64,000 bases of DNA, taken from assembly GCA_963575745.1 (NCBI GenBank), contig CAUYUJ010012603.1, forward strand, positions 37,501 to 101,500, written 5' to 3'. The translations under genes were made by a program, and so were the position numbers. The notes beneath the pieces are model-generated. The model saw only the letters and a program-made list of their open reading frames with translations. It was not told the origin of the DNA and did no database searches. Source of the DNA: Prorocentrum cordatum. Lineage: Eukaryota; Sar; Dinophyceae; Prorocentrales; Prorocentraceae. Positions within the stretch are counted from its first letter, which is position 1. The number at the start of each line of letters is the position of its first letter. Below, one piece after another: positions 31,301-41,544 of the stretch.

Positions 31301-33780
31301 CACAGAAGGGTTCGCCGACGGCCTGTCGGGAGCACCCAACGCGGTCTCGCGCAACCTGTCCAAGAGCTGTCCAAGAGTAGGCTCCATCTCGCAGCCGAGA
31401 AGTCGAGAGTTTGGGGGGGCCACAAGCAGCTCAGGGGCCACCTGATGAAGCTCCCGGACAGAACAACTGGCGCGATTGCCTCGCAGCAGAAGCGCAACCT
31501 CGCCGTCGATCTCGCAGAGGGCGCGCGCAGGTCATCCGGGGGATGAGGGAAGCGCTCAATTGGATTCCCCGACCTCGCTTGCCCAGGCTGCTCGGGCTCC
31601 GACGCAGGCGGGGCGCGGCTGCCGAGGTGGCCTCCGCAGGGGTGGCTCAGAGCCCCGTCTACGGATCAGCTGCGCGGCGCTCAGCGGCATGGAGCTCAGG
31701 AAGTTGAGGACGTTCCCCCGGGGCGCTATCGAGCCAAGGCCGCAAAGCAAGTCGCTCACGGTGTGTCGGATGCTGGACAGCGCGGAGACCTCCAACGCGA
31801 TCCTCGTTGCCACCATCGCCCCTGCGACACCCTGGCCTGAGACGGCGATAAGTTGGGAGAAGGTCGATGGGGTCACTCGGGGCCGCCTTCATGACGCCGC
31901 GCAGGATTGGATGCAACCCGCGTGGGTTTGACGCGGTCGCCCGGCCCAGTGGCAAGGTCATCGGCCCGCTCGACACTTCGCCCTGGTTGTTTACGAAGGT
32001 CCTCCTCATGGACATCAGGGGCCGGTAGCTGAGCTCGCCCAAGGCACGCGCGCGGACATTTCCAACGATGCCTTCATCCAGCACATCAGACGCTGGGTCG
32101 ACAACGGCCTGTGCAGCACCCACGAGGCGAGACAGTGGGAGGAGCTCAGTACTGACGAGCGCGGCTACATTCGCTCAACGGTGGTGCATGGGCATTGGCC
32201 CATCGACAGACGCCACCACGTCACGCCGATGCTTTCGACTCCGAGCAGGGGCCCATGGAACCTCGCGGCACAGGCGCACTGATTGCCAGGAGAGTTGGCC
32301 GAGCTGGTCATTGCCAGCAGAGATCGCCGAGCTCTCGCCCCGTCTGGAAACCGCGTTACCATCGCGACGCTGGTAAAAAGGCTTACGCTCCCGCATAAGG
32401 GCGCCAGGCGACGACCTGTGGGCGGGCGCGCAGTGGCTCGAGGGGGAGGGCGGCGGCGCGCCTGCCGCCAATTCGGAGTTCTGCTCTAACGGGGCAGTCT
32501 ACGAGGCGGGCCGCTCGCTGGCCATCGCGGCGCGCGCGCTGGCCGAGTTGGTGCCGGGAGAGGCGCAGCACGACCAGAGACCGCGGTCTTCGGTCAGGAC
32601 CTTTGGCGCGCCGCTCCCAGGCCTCACGCAGTCGTTCGACGGGGCGGGCTTGTTGGGTTTGCTGGTCCTGCCTCGGCCCCCGCCCATAGCGGCGGCCTTC
32701 GGCGCGTCTTGCGTCGCCGAGGGCATGCTGGTGAGGGGCCGTGAGGGCACCGCCAAGGCCACATCGGCATGGGGATGCATGTGGAGGCGAATCTGGGAAG
32801 CGCTCGCCATCCTTGGCGGACTGGGCGAGAACGACCTCACCATGGCGAAGTATAAGGGGCGCGCCGCCACCAAGGACGCTGGCGAGGGGGCCATCGCGAG
32901 GCGCGACCGCCGCGGCAACGTGGAGGCCGACAACTATGCGAAATTCGTGACGGCCACCCAAAGAGCGCGCGAGGGCGATCGCGTGGCCCGCGAGCGCAGG
33001 GCACTTGCCTTGGACGGGGTGGTCCACTGCGTGGGGCGCGTCGACGCGGGGGCGGCCCAGTTGCGCGCTGACTTCGACGATCGCCGCAGGGAGGTCAAGA
33101 CGGGGCCGCCCCTCAGCGCGACGAAGCACGACCCGATCGTGATCGAGAACGGCGGCAACCAGTGCAGGCGTTGCCCGCGCACGGCCCAGTCGGAGCAGGG
33201 GTTCAAGATGCTGCTCTAGCGCCAATGCAACGTCAAGGCCTTCGCCCCAGACGGCAGCGGGATCGCGCGGTAGCCTGGCGTCTCAGCTCTGCTGGCAGCG
33301 AGCGCATCGGCCGCGGCTTCGGCGGCGGCGGCGAGGCTGAGGGGCGCGAGGGGGGCCAGAGACAGCAGATGACCGAGGTCGCAGCCTCTTCCGCTGGCGC
33401 CAGCTCGTCCGCCAGGTCGCCGCCTGAGCCGCATCCGTCAGGCGACGGGCCCTGCCCTGGCCATGGGGCGGGGGGGCGCGTGGAGGGATGGTGGGCCGCC
33501 GAGGCCACGGCGACGGCTGGAGGGTCCCGCGGCGCGGGCGCTGAGGGTGTCCCGGAGAGCCGTCGCGGACAGCCGCGACCTAGAGTCGGTCAGCGGCTGC
33601 AGGATCAGCAGGGGGTGCCGGTGCCGCGCCAGGGTCCAGCGCGGCAAGCACAGGCAGTTCAGCGGCGCTGCCAGCATGTTGTTGGGCCTTCCCTGCACGC
33701 CCGCGCGCGCAAAGTCAGGGGCGCCAAAGACGGTATGGAGCCGAAATCTAGGAAGCCACCGAAGCACGTCGCCACTGAGT
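28400..33780 (+). pseudogene. Second degraded LINE-like region (RT and RNase H remnants)
   Basis: APKSDGG at about 30775-30800, followed by sequence resembling the RP-hydrophobic block, and RRPIARAWG just after look like the start of an RT finger/palm region. LLWLATFQVSLDGLQRA at about 31100-31150 continues it. An open stretch at 32548-33219 resembles a retroelement RNase H with WRRIWEALAILGG, then KGRAATKDAGEG and RRGNVEADNYAK at about 32905-32943 (compare GN-x-x-AD-x-x-AK). A short Cys motif, NQCRRCPRTAQSEQG, follows. Frames change many times and stops are frequent. The 28.4-29.9 kb part is assigned only by position and codon-like texture. Confidence 0.5.
29905..30690 (+). repeat. Tandem duplication, ~393-bp unit, in the second LINE
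   Basis: The segments at about 29905-30296 and 30297-30690 align along their length: both contain GAGCTGCGCCGCGCGTGCGA, GGGTGATTCGTGACCACCTT and GGCCATCGACGCCCCCAGAG, and end near CTCGTTCA-GGAG-CCAGTG. The duplication includes an in-frame stop, so it arose in, or together with, an already decaying copy. Confidence 0.8.
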
Positions 33781-33949
33781 CATAGCGAGGCGTGCTTCTC
33801 AGCGAAGGTGGACGTGGGTGCAGGCCTTCTACCATTTTGCGAGGTGGGGCTCTCTCGAGCGGGCGGCGCCCGCAACGAGTGTCGCGCAGGCCCTCGAAAA
33901 AAAAGGCCAAGGCGGCAGTGCTCGCATGCCGCCGCCTTCTATTGTGGTA

Positions 33950-34330
33950 CGCCCTTTCATGTGTTTCGTGGCCCCTTAGGGAGCTCCGCCGAACGGCCCG
34001 GCGGCATGGTTCGAATGCCCCCCCCCTTTTCAATTTGGGTACACTCCTCACACGCTTCGTGGCGCAATGGGGAGCTCCACCGAAGGCCCCAACGGCGCGG
34101 TTCGCATGCGGCCCCCCGTCCAATGTAGCCACCCCCCCCCGCAAACGCGTCGCGGCCCCATGAGGGGGCTCCACTTGAGGCTCCACGGCCATGGTTCGCA
34201 TGCCGCCCCCTCTTGTCCACGTTGGCACACCCTTCGCACGCTTCGTGGTCCCATACGGATTTCCACCGAAGGGCCCAGCGGCGGGGCGCGCCTGGCGAGG
34301 TAGCCGCAGGGCGCCCAGATGCACAAGTGT
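33950..34330 (-). repeat. Inverted relatives of the 80-bp minisatellite
   Basis: CGTTTCGTGGCC-like, GGAGCTCCACCGAAGGC and GGTTCGCATGC blocks repeat at about 110-120 bp. They are the complement of the unit at 18225-18985, so the two loci are in opposite orientation. One more partial unit lies past the TCC tract, at 34481-34545. Confidence 0.75.
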
Positions 34331-34360
34331 CCGAACACGCGGGCAAAAGAGAGACGAGAC

Positions 34361-34479
34361 TCCTCCTCCTCCTCCTCCTCCTCCTCCTCTTCCTCCTCCT
34401 CCTCCTCCTCCTCCTCCTCCTCCCTCCTCCCTCCTCCTCCTCCTTCCTCCTCCTCCTCCTCCTCCTCCTCCTCCTCCCC
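34361..34479 (+). repeat. (TCC)n microsatellite inside the inverted minisatellite
   Basis: Nearly pure CCT/TCC tract between minisatellite units. Confidence 0.9.
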
Positions 34480-34580
34480 GCAGACGCGTCGCGGTCCCAT
34501 CGGAAACTCCACCGCAAAGCCCAGCGGCAGCGCCCGCACAGCGTCCCCGCCTGACTCGCGCGATGTTCGTGCCCATAGAG

Positions 34581-34740
34581 TTAAGTCGGGCCTGTCCTTC
34601 TACAGGGGGAATATTCAAAAGAGTAATAACATATCGTTCGGGGACGATCGTGTGAGCATTGTTTGGCCATTTTGAGGTATGTTTGGGGTATTTTTAATGT
34701 TTCGTCCAAAATCCCCCTGTAGTGGACAGGCCCGACTTAA
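34581..34740. mobile_element. MITE family A, copy 3 (160 bp, intact ends)
   Basis: The best-preserved copy: TTAAGTCGGGCCTGTCC at the left, GGACAGGCCCGACTTAA at the right, and an inner CTACAGGGGGA paired with TCCCCCTGTAG. A perfect 8-bp direct repeat, CCATAGAG, flanks it at 34573-34580 and 34741-34748. The interior shares GGGGAC...TTTTGA/TTTGAGGTATG texture with the copy at 134-294. Confidence 0.9.
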
Positions 34741-34748
34741 CCATAGAG

Positions 34749-36270
34749 AGCTCCACCGAATGCAGTTTTCACAGCGGCGGTAACCCCAACCACCAGATAA
34801 TACATTACCCCCCTTTCGTATTGAGAGCTTAATATTCCGGGCCAGTGCAGTTTGGTCAGGGAAGGGAGGCGACAAGGCCGAAGTTTATCATCGCGTGGGG
34901 AAGTTGCGAATCGAAGTTGTTATCTTCTTATGTTGCGTGGCAAGGACTCCTAAGCATACCGACTGATTTCCTCAGGAATCCCATGGATGTCCGATGGAAT
35001 TCGATAGATGTCCTATGGATTCCGATTGATCTCTGGGAACACGTTTATTATCCCCACTGGACCCCGTACTTTATTATCCCCAGGGTGTCATTATCAGGGG
35101 CACAGGGTTATGCACAACTGCATCAGGTTGGGTCCTTCGCTCTGGCAAGTCGGTTCGGACGGTAGGGAGTCGATACGACAATTCTAGAACAAGTTTTTCT
35201 CGGTCGGGCTTTCGGTGATTGTGTGTTCGGCGATCGGACGTTTTGGCATACATGTGTTGTGTCGCCGTATAGATCGGATGGCGGTCGTGTGGAGAAGTTG
35301 GAATCGAGACTTGTGTCGTTGCGTGAAATGGTGATCGCAAAAACACCGTAGGTGATTGCACCATCGATTTCAACTACGACTTGTACGGTCATTCAAGTTT
35401 GCTTAGCGTGTCGCGCCGCCGCTTTCATGCTGATCACGCCTTGGCGGGACAAGCCAACGACGTCCCGGTACCCTGGTGTCAACTGTCCAAGCTTTTTGCC
35501 AGGCTCCCGCCCCGCGGAGCGGAGCGACGCGCTACCCGCTCGCAGGGCGTAGTATGTCGCCAGGGCCGCCGCCGCGACACGCTAAGCACAGGTTTCCGAT
35601 CGTTGCACTGGCACCGCATCCCCTGACACCACACCCTTTTCGGGTCTCCCAGGCGACGGCGACGCCCCGCTGCACGACAATTTGGCCCGCGGTTTGCGGG
35701 CGTGCTGCAGTTGTCACCTCGTTGCTATGTGTTGTATTACTTCCTCTGTTGAGGGGCGAAATCTGTGCGGTTGCGCGGTTTCTCGAACATGGCTCCGAGA
35801 TAGAGCATCGACAGCTTGAAAGCTTGTGTGCCCACCCCCGCGTTGGGAGGCCCAATCGGCCCCGACGACTTTCTCGAGAGGTCGAAGTGACGGGCTACCC
35901 CACGGTGAGAGTAGGAAATGGTACCCATAATTACCGCTACCCTGCGTTCGTTTTCCTCCTGTAAGTCCTCCTGGGAGGCCCTCGTAGCCACGGCTGGATT
36001 CGCTTCGGCATTCCTGTCTGAACGTTTCTTGGAAGAGGTCCTGGGAGTAGTGGTATGGGCGCTTCTCGGTCTCCCCACAGGGAGTGGGGCACAGTTCCCC
36101 CTGATTCTGGCTGGCCTGCGAGGCAGGTATGGCGTAGAAGTCCCATGGAGCGGGCCCAGACCCCCGACGTCGTGATTTGTTTCGCGCCGTGCCCCTCAGA
36201 AGTCTGAACCCCTTCCCGGGGAACTGTTCTTCATCCCGAGTCGTTTTTGTTGACGGTCGCGAGGCCCGGG
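34749..36270. other. Intergenic, relatively AT-richer
   Basis: Lower GC than the rest of the window, especially 34750-35400. Short ATCCCATGGATG and GATTCCGATTGAT variants recur near 34975-35030. Small frames on both strands have no recognisable domain. No promoter could be assigned. Confidence 0.5.
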
Positions 36271-36280
36271 AAGGGCTCCG

Positions 36281-36823
36281 AGGAGGAGGAGGAGGAAGAG
36301 GCGGAGGAGGAGGAGGAGGAGGAGGAGGAGGAGGAGGAGGAGGAGGGGTAGGCCGAACATCGAGCAACGCCTCCTGTCGCGATTTGTTCACGGCGCGAGG
36401 GGGTCTGGGGACAAGGGCAGCGGTCGCAACGCTTGTGCGGGCCGGTGGCGTGCAGCCCGGGGAGAGGGAGAGCATGAGCAGGGGAAGGAGGAAGACGAGG
36501 AGGAGGAGGAGGAGGAGGAGGACGAGGAGGAGGAGGAGAGGGAGGAGGAGGAGGAGGAGGAGGAGGAGGAGGAGGAGAGGAGGACGAGGGAGGACGAGGA
36601 CGAGAGAGGAGGAGAGGAGGAGGAGGAGGAGGAGGGGGAGGAGGAGGGGGGGGAGAGAAGGAGGAGGAGGAGGAGGAGGAGGAGGAGGAGGAGGAGGAGG
36701 AGGAGGGAGGAGGAGGAGGGAGGAGGAGGAGGAGGAGGAGGAAGAGGAGGAGGAGAGGGAGGAGGAGGAGGAGGAGGAGGAGGAGGAGGAGACGGAGGCG
36801 GAGGAGGAGAGGGAGGGGGAGGA
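36281..36823 (+). repeat. Two long GGA microsatellites
   Basis: (GGA)n at 36281-36343 and at 36479-36823, separated by about 135 bp of unique sequence. Among the longest purine tracts of the window. The Arg/Glu- or Gly-rich frames over them are repeat translations. Confidence 0.9.
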
Positions 36824-36888
36824 GGCTGGCTGTCTTTCGGGCGGATTTAGGTTGAGTCGGTTGAGTGTTTTTGTGTTTTGATGCCGAC

Positions 36889-37130
36889 GGCGATTGTAAT
36901 GATGGTGGTTATCAAATCGTAGTGCTGATGGTGGTGGCGATGGTGATGGTGATGATGGCGGTGCTCATCACATCCTGAATCACCATCATCACCATCACCA
37001 TCATCACCATCACAACCGCCTTCACCATACCATCATCACCATCCCCATCATCCCCATCAGCATCATCATCTTCATCATCATCATCACCATCCATACCATC
37101 AGCATCGCCATCACCATCACCATCGTCACC
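36889..37130. repeat. Inverted GAT/ATC microsatellite pair
   Basis: A GATGGTGGTGGCGATGGTGATG tract flips near 36970 to CATCATCACCATCACC and continues as CAT/ATC units, so the two halves can pair. The same arrangement occurs at 60829-61115. It lies immediately upstream of the gene starting at 37161. Confidence 0.85.
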
Positions 37131-37160
37131 ATTGTGGTCCGTAGGGCTTGGCTCGAGGTA

Positions 37161-40100
37161 ATGTCGTCGTCCGCTCCTGCGGTTTCCCCGAGCCCTCCTT
37201 CGGTTTCCCCGAGCCCTGCGGCCTCCCCGAGCCCTGCGGCCTCGTCCTCTCCTTTGGTTTCCCCGAGTCCTGCTTCTTCGAGAGCGCCCTCGGCTGCTTT
37301 TTCGACAGCGGCCGCGGCGGTTTCTTCGAGATCGACATCCTCGAGCCGTGCGGCCTCGTCGAGAGTGGCCCCGTCGTGCCGCGCGGCCTCGGCGGCCTCG
37401 TCGAGGGCAGCTTCGCCAAGCCGTGGCAGCTGCAACAGCTCGGACGCCGATGCTGACGTAGGGTCCGACGCCGGCGGCGCCGACGGAGTTGCCGACGCAG
37501 CGGGCTCCGAAGAGGACAGCGGCTCCAACAGCGGCTCCGACAGCGGCTCCGAAGAGGACAGCGGTTCCAGCAGCGAGGCAGCCGCGGCTGCAAGAGTGAA
37601 GGCGAAGGCCGCCCCGAGCAAAGTAGTCCAGAAGTTCCCGCCTTCGTTGTCCATGACCCTGGAGGAGCACGTCGCCAGCCACGACTACCCAAAGCACGCC
37701 TCCACCTGCGGCGCTTGCAAATTTTGGAAGAACAGGGAGAAGTGGAGCGCCTCGATGTCTGCGACGAATCCAGTAACACTGAAGAGTGAAACTTGGATAG
37801 GCTGCGTAGGTGGTAGATTTGCAGTCTGCTTGTTCTGCTCGGCGTTCAAGGGCGCTCGTTGCTATTCCACCATAGGCCAGGGATCCGCGAGTTTCCAACG
37901 CAAGGAAAACTTCGTGCGCCATGCGCAGCGCGAGGAGCACCAGGCAGCAGAAGCGGCGTGGAAAGAGCGGGTTCGAGCGGAAGGTGCGCGCCAGGGTCTC
38001 CCCGTGTCTGTGTTCCCCACAACGGTTGCATCAGCTGCAGCAGCTGCAACAGCCGTGGCGCCTGCGCCCGCCGTCGTCCGCACCGCCGACCAGCGCCCTG
38101 GTTGCCGCGCAGTGGTCGCCGCCCGTGCAATCAATGTTGGAGACGTCCAGTTCCTTCAGTAGTTTCGACGTGTGGCGGGATGCGTTCGCTGGGGGCGACC
38201 GCCAAGTTTTGGAGTCTAGTCAGCAGCGCCGAAGGCTGGTGACCACCATGGTTCAGCACGAGAAGATCATCACGCAGAGGATCCTCAAACATGGTGCTGC
38301 TTTTCGTTTGGATGCGGGCGGCCTCGACCGCACGTACCAGGTCGAAATTGGCGCCGTGCTGCGGTCGATCCCGAAGGCTTTGGACTTCCTCCCGAGCTAC
38401 GGTCTCAGGGCAGGCTGGCTGGAACAGCTGGGCCCCAGAGGGCCCTGGATCGTGGATCGGGTGATCGGGATGCGGGAGTTCCCGCGGGGCATGGACTGCG
38501 ACGGCAAGGCTTCCATGCTGGAGGAGTGCGTCCGTCGCGCATGCCAGACGGCAGGCGGGGGGCTGGACGGGGACTTGCACAAGCATGTGCGACAGGAGAC
38601 TCGGGCATGGTGCAGCGATGGGGCGGATCTAAGTGCGCCCCTGGCTGCAGCAGCTACGTTCCCTGGGCTGGCGTTTCACGCGTGGGGCGAGTCTCGCTCG
38701 CCCCAGAAGGTTCTGGCCAATTCGATGAAAGGAGACAGCAAAATAACGACCACGGACGAGCTGCTGGCAACGGGTAAGAAGCCGCCAAGTCTGGCCAAGT
38801 TCCTGACAACCTCCACCGTGTTCCGCAACACACTCGGGGAGCAGCGGCTGGTGGAAGACGGCGCCGCGTTCGTCAAAAACTTCGGCTGGGCCCCCCAGCG
38901 TTTCAACGATCGGGCGGGGCCTTTAGCACGGGAAAGTCGCTGTTGGGAAGTCACTGTCGAGGCGCTCGGAGTGGAGTCCCAGGGGAAGGACAAAGATCGG
39001 CGCATTCTCGCCCGACAGATTCTGGAAGGGCTCGGGGGCGAGAACAGTTCGCGCCTGCTCCTGGGGGGTTGCTGGCCGACTTGAGCGCGGATCACCACTC
39101 CTGCGTCGCCACCGGAGACAAGAGCAACCCCGACGCTGCCAGCGTTCAATCCAGGGCCGCCGCTTTCCCCTCCAAGCTGGATACATTGTTCGTCCATGGG
39201 GATATTCTGGTCATCCCCAACACGTTTACTGGCGTCACCCTCAAGTTTCTGAAGGCCACGAAGCGGTTCGCGCGCGGCACTGGCGTCCAGACCGTTGGTA
39301 TCGGTGACTGGGGAACGGAGCCCCGAGCCCGCGAAGCCGCCCACGCGGCCCTTCGACGAGTGCAGGGGATCGTGGCCAATGTGAAGGAATGCATGAAGCT
39401 ATATCGGCCAGAGCATTCTTGGTTGCGCGCCTTTACAGCCTTTCGCTTGCCTTCCACCCTGTCCCTGGCTGCAACAGAGTACGCAACCGAAGCCGAGGCC
39501 TGTTTGAAGCGCATCTGCCAGGCGGCAGACCTCCCCGAGCAGGAGGCAATCTCCCAGCTGCGGCAAATGTTGCCGCGTGCCGAGGTGCATCATCGAGACG
39601 GGGGCACCGCGCGGCAGGCCTGGGGCCGCGCTGCGGTGGAGTGGCCCGAGCTCCCCAGCGGCCGTCGCCTCGTGGAGCTCTTCCTTGTATGGAAAACGAG
39701 CACGGGCAACGTGGAGAGGCGATTCCGCCGTTTCTCGGAGGCGCATTGCCCCGAGAGGGCGCGGTTCCTCGACGTGTCCGTCGAGGAGTGCACGCTCGTG
39801 CACCAGGCGACCTCCAGCAGGTTGCTGCGCGCGTGGCTGGACGACAACGAGAGCTCTGCCGCCAGTCGTTGGTACAGGCATGTGCTCAAGCTACATGAGG
39901 TCGCGCAGGGGAAGATCGTGCCGCTGAGGAGGGCCGAGAGGCGCGACAAGGGAAGCACGCGGGAGCCTGGGGCAGCACGTCGGGCAGAGGTAGGCTTCGG
40001 GCGCGGGCGAGCAGCTGCCGTCGACGCCATGGTGGCCGCTTCCCCGAGCAAGCGCGCCCGCCTTCTCGCGGAGGGCGCCCCCGATCTCGCTGCGCTGGCT

Positions 40101-40927
40101 CAGGGGGCGGCCCAGGCGAGCGGCGCATATCCAGTCGGGCCCGCTGCAAAAGTCGTCGCCGCCGTCACCAAGCGGGAGGCCAATATCCGAGAGCGCAATC
40201 TTGGAGGGGCGAAGGCCGCCGCCAAGGCCAGGAGTACCCGAGAGAAGAAAGTCCTGCGCAGTGCCGGGCCAGCTGCGGGCCGCGACGCTCACTTGCTGCC
40301 CCCCCCCGCGCCCCGCTGGGCCCATGCTGGCTCGCATTGTAGATGTGGGCGCCGGCAACAAGGCGCAGCGCCTGCGTTTCAAGGCGTTTCAGGACCCGGT
40401 GGACTTCCTGGACTATCTTGCCCGTCATGCGGCCAAGGGGAAGGGGAACGTAGTCTTGGCGGCAACAGCTGACACCGACTATTGCATCGCCGCCCAGATT
40501 GTAGCAGCGTTCACGGGGGCTTTTTATATTTTTCTTCGCAACGCCGACTGACTTTGCACGGGGGGATTCTCCAAAAGGCATCCGGTACACGGAGACGCTT
40601 CGGAACTCGATCAAGAGCTACCACGTGGCTGTAACAGAGGCTCTCGCGGAAGACCTGCCTACACTGCCCCACGTTTTGCGAACGCTTGCCCAGACGCCGA
40701 GCGGGTGTGTGATTTATTACAAGAGCCCCAGGAAACTCTGCAAGTTCTTCAAGAAGCAGGCCAATTCCCGCCTGGCGCAGCGAACTTGCGCGCTGTGCCG
40801 CTCGGGAGAAGAAGCGGGTGTCGACAAAGCCGTCAAACAGCTCTACAACAGCCCGAGGAACTGGGTTCCGCGTTTCGACGCGACGGTTGAAGCACTGTGC
40901 CCGGGCACCAAGGCTGTGACAGCGTGA
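37161..40927 (+). pseudogene. TTF-type zinc finger / hAT-like protein, frameshifted
   Basis: ATG at 37161 opens a Ser/Ala/Pro-rich, then acidic N-terminus. A zinc-finger block follows: CGAC near 37708, then CVGGRFAVCLFC and RHAQREEH (C-x2-C...H-x5-H), like TTF/BED fingers of hAT transposases. Coding moves to another frame between 38050 and 38150, then at a G6 run near 39066, at a C9 run near 40300, and near 40550. The middle has DFLPSYGLRAGWLEQLGP (about 38386). Near 39680-39760, ELFLVWKTSTGNVERRFRRFSE resembles the hAT C-terminal dimerisation block (VxxxxxSxAxVERxFS). The last segment ends VTA, then TGA at 40925-40927. No complete transposase triad was identified. It may be a decayed hAT transposase or a domesticated relative that is itself decaying. 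Several CTGNAACAG motifs lie inside. Confidence 0.5.
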
Positions 40928-41530
40928 GTAAGTAGCCCGCCCCATAGATTGCGATCGCGCCAGTTTTGTTGAAAAAGAGCGCCGCCCAACGTCGTCCGAC
41001 CTTACCTCCCCTGCGCCCCTCAGTGGGCGCCGCTGCCGCGGGCGGCGCTGCCCGCCGCTGGGGACCTGAAGGTCGCCGATGGGGGGGGCTGCGGTTGCCC
41101 GTGGCGGCGGTTGTCGGCGGCGAGGGTGGGAGGGTGGGGGTGGGAAGCATCGGGCGCCCAGGGCCGCCCTCAGGAGGAGGGGGACGAGGGGGGTGATGGG
41201 GCTGAAGGAGGAGGGGAGAGCAGGACGAGGCAGGAGTAGCGACGAGGCCGTCTTCCACCGCACTTGTCCAGCCCAGCCCCCAGTCCACCTACGTGTTCGC
41301 GTGCATGCGAGCGATCTCCATCGAAACCTCCAGAGCGATGACCCCCCCCCTTTTGCCGCAGCTGAGACAGTTCAACCTTCCCATCCCCATCGAAACGTCT
41401 GCAGTGATCCAATCCGAAAACTTTGGGGATCTCTCTCTCCCTCTCTCTGTCTCCCTCGTCTCCGTAGCTGTCGGCTCGACTCCCTACCCTGCCCGCGCGC
41501 CGCGCGCGCGCTGTTCCAAGCCCGCCCCAG
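40928..41530. other. Intergenic spacer
   Basis: Between the stop at 40925-40927 and the CTGCAACAG at 41531. GC-rich with G runs near 41080-41200 and a CTCTCTCCCTCTCTCTGTCTCC pyrimidine stretch near 41430-41465, which could serve as a polypyrimidine tract for splice-acceptor use at 41539. Confidence 0.5.
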
Positions 41531-41544
41531 CTGCAACAGCGCAG

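Noticed and set aside
36479-36823. Glu/Arg/Gly-rich proteins over GGA tracts
   Set aside because: Pure microsatellite translation in all frames.
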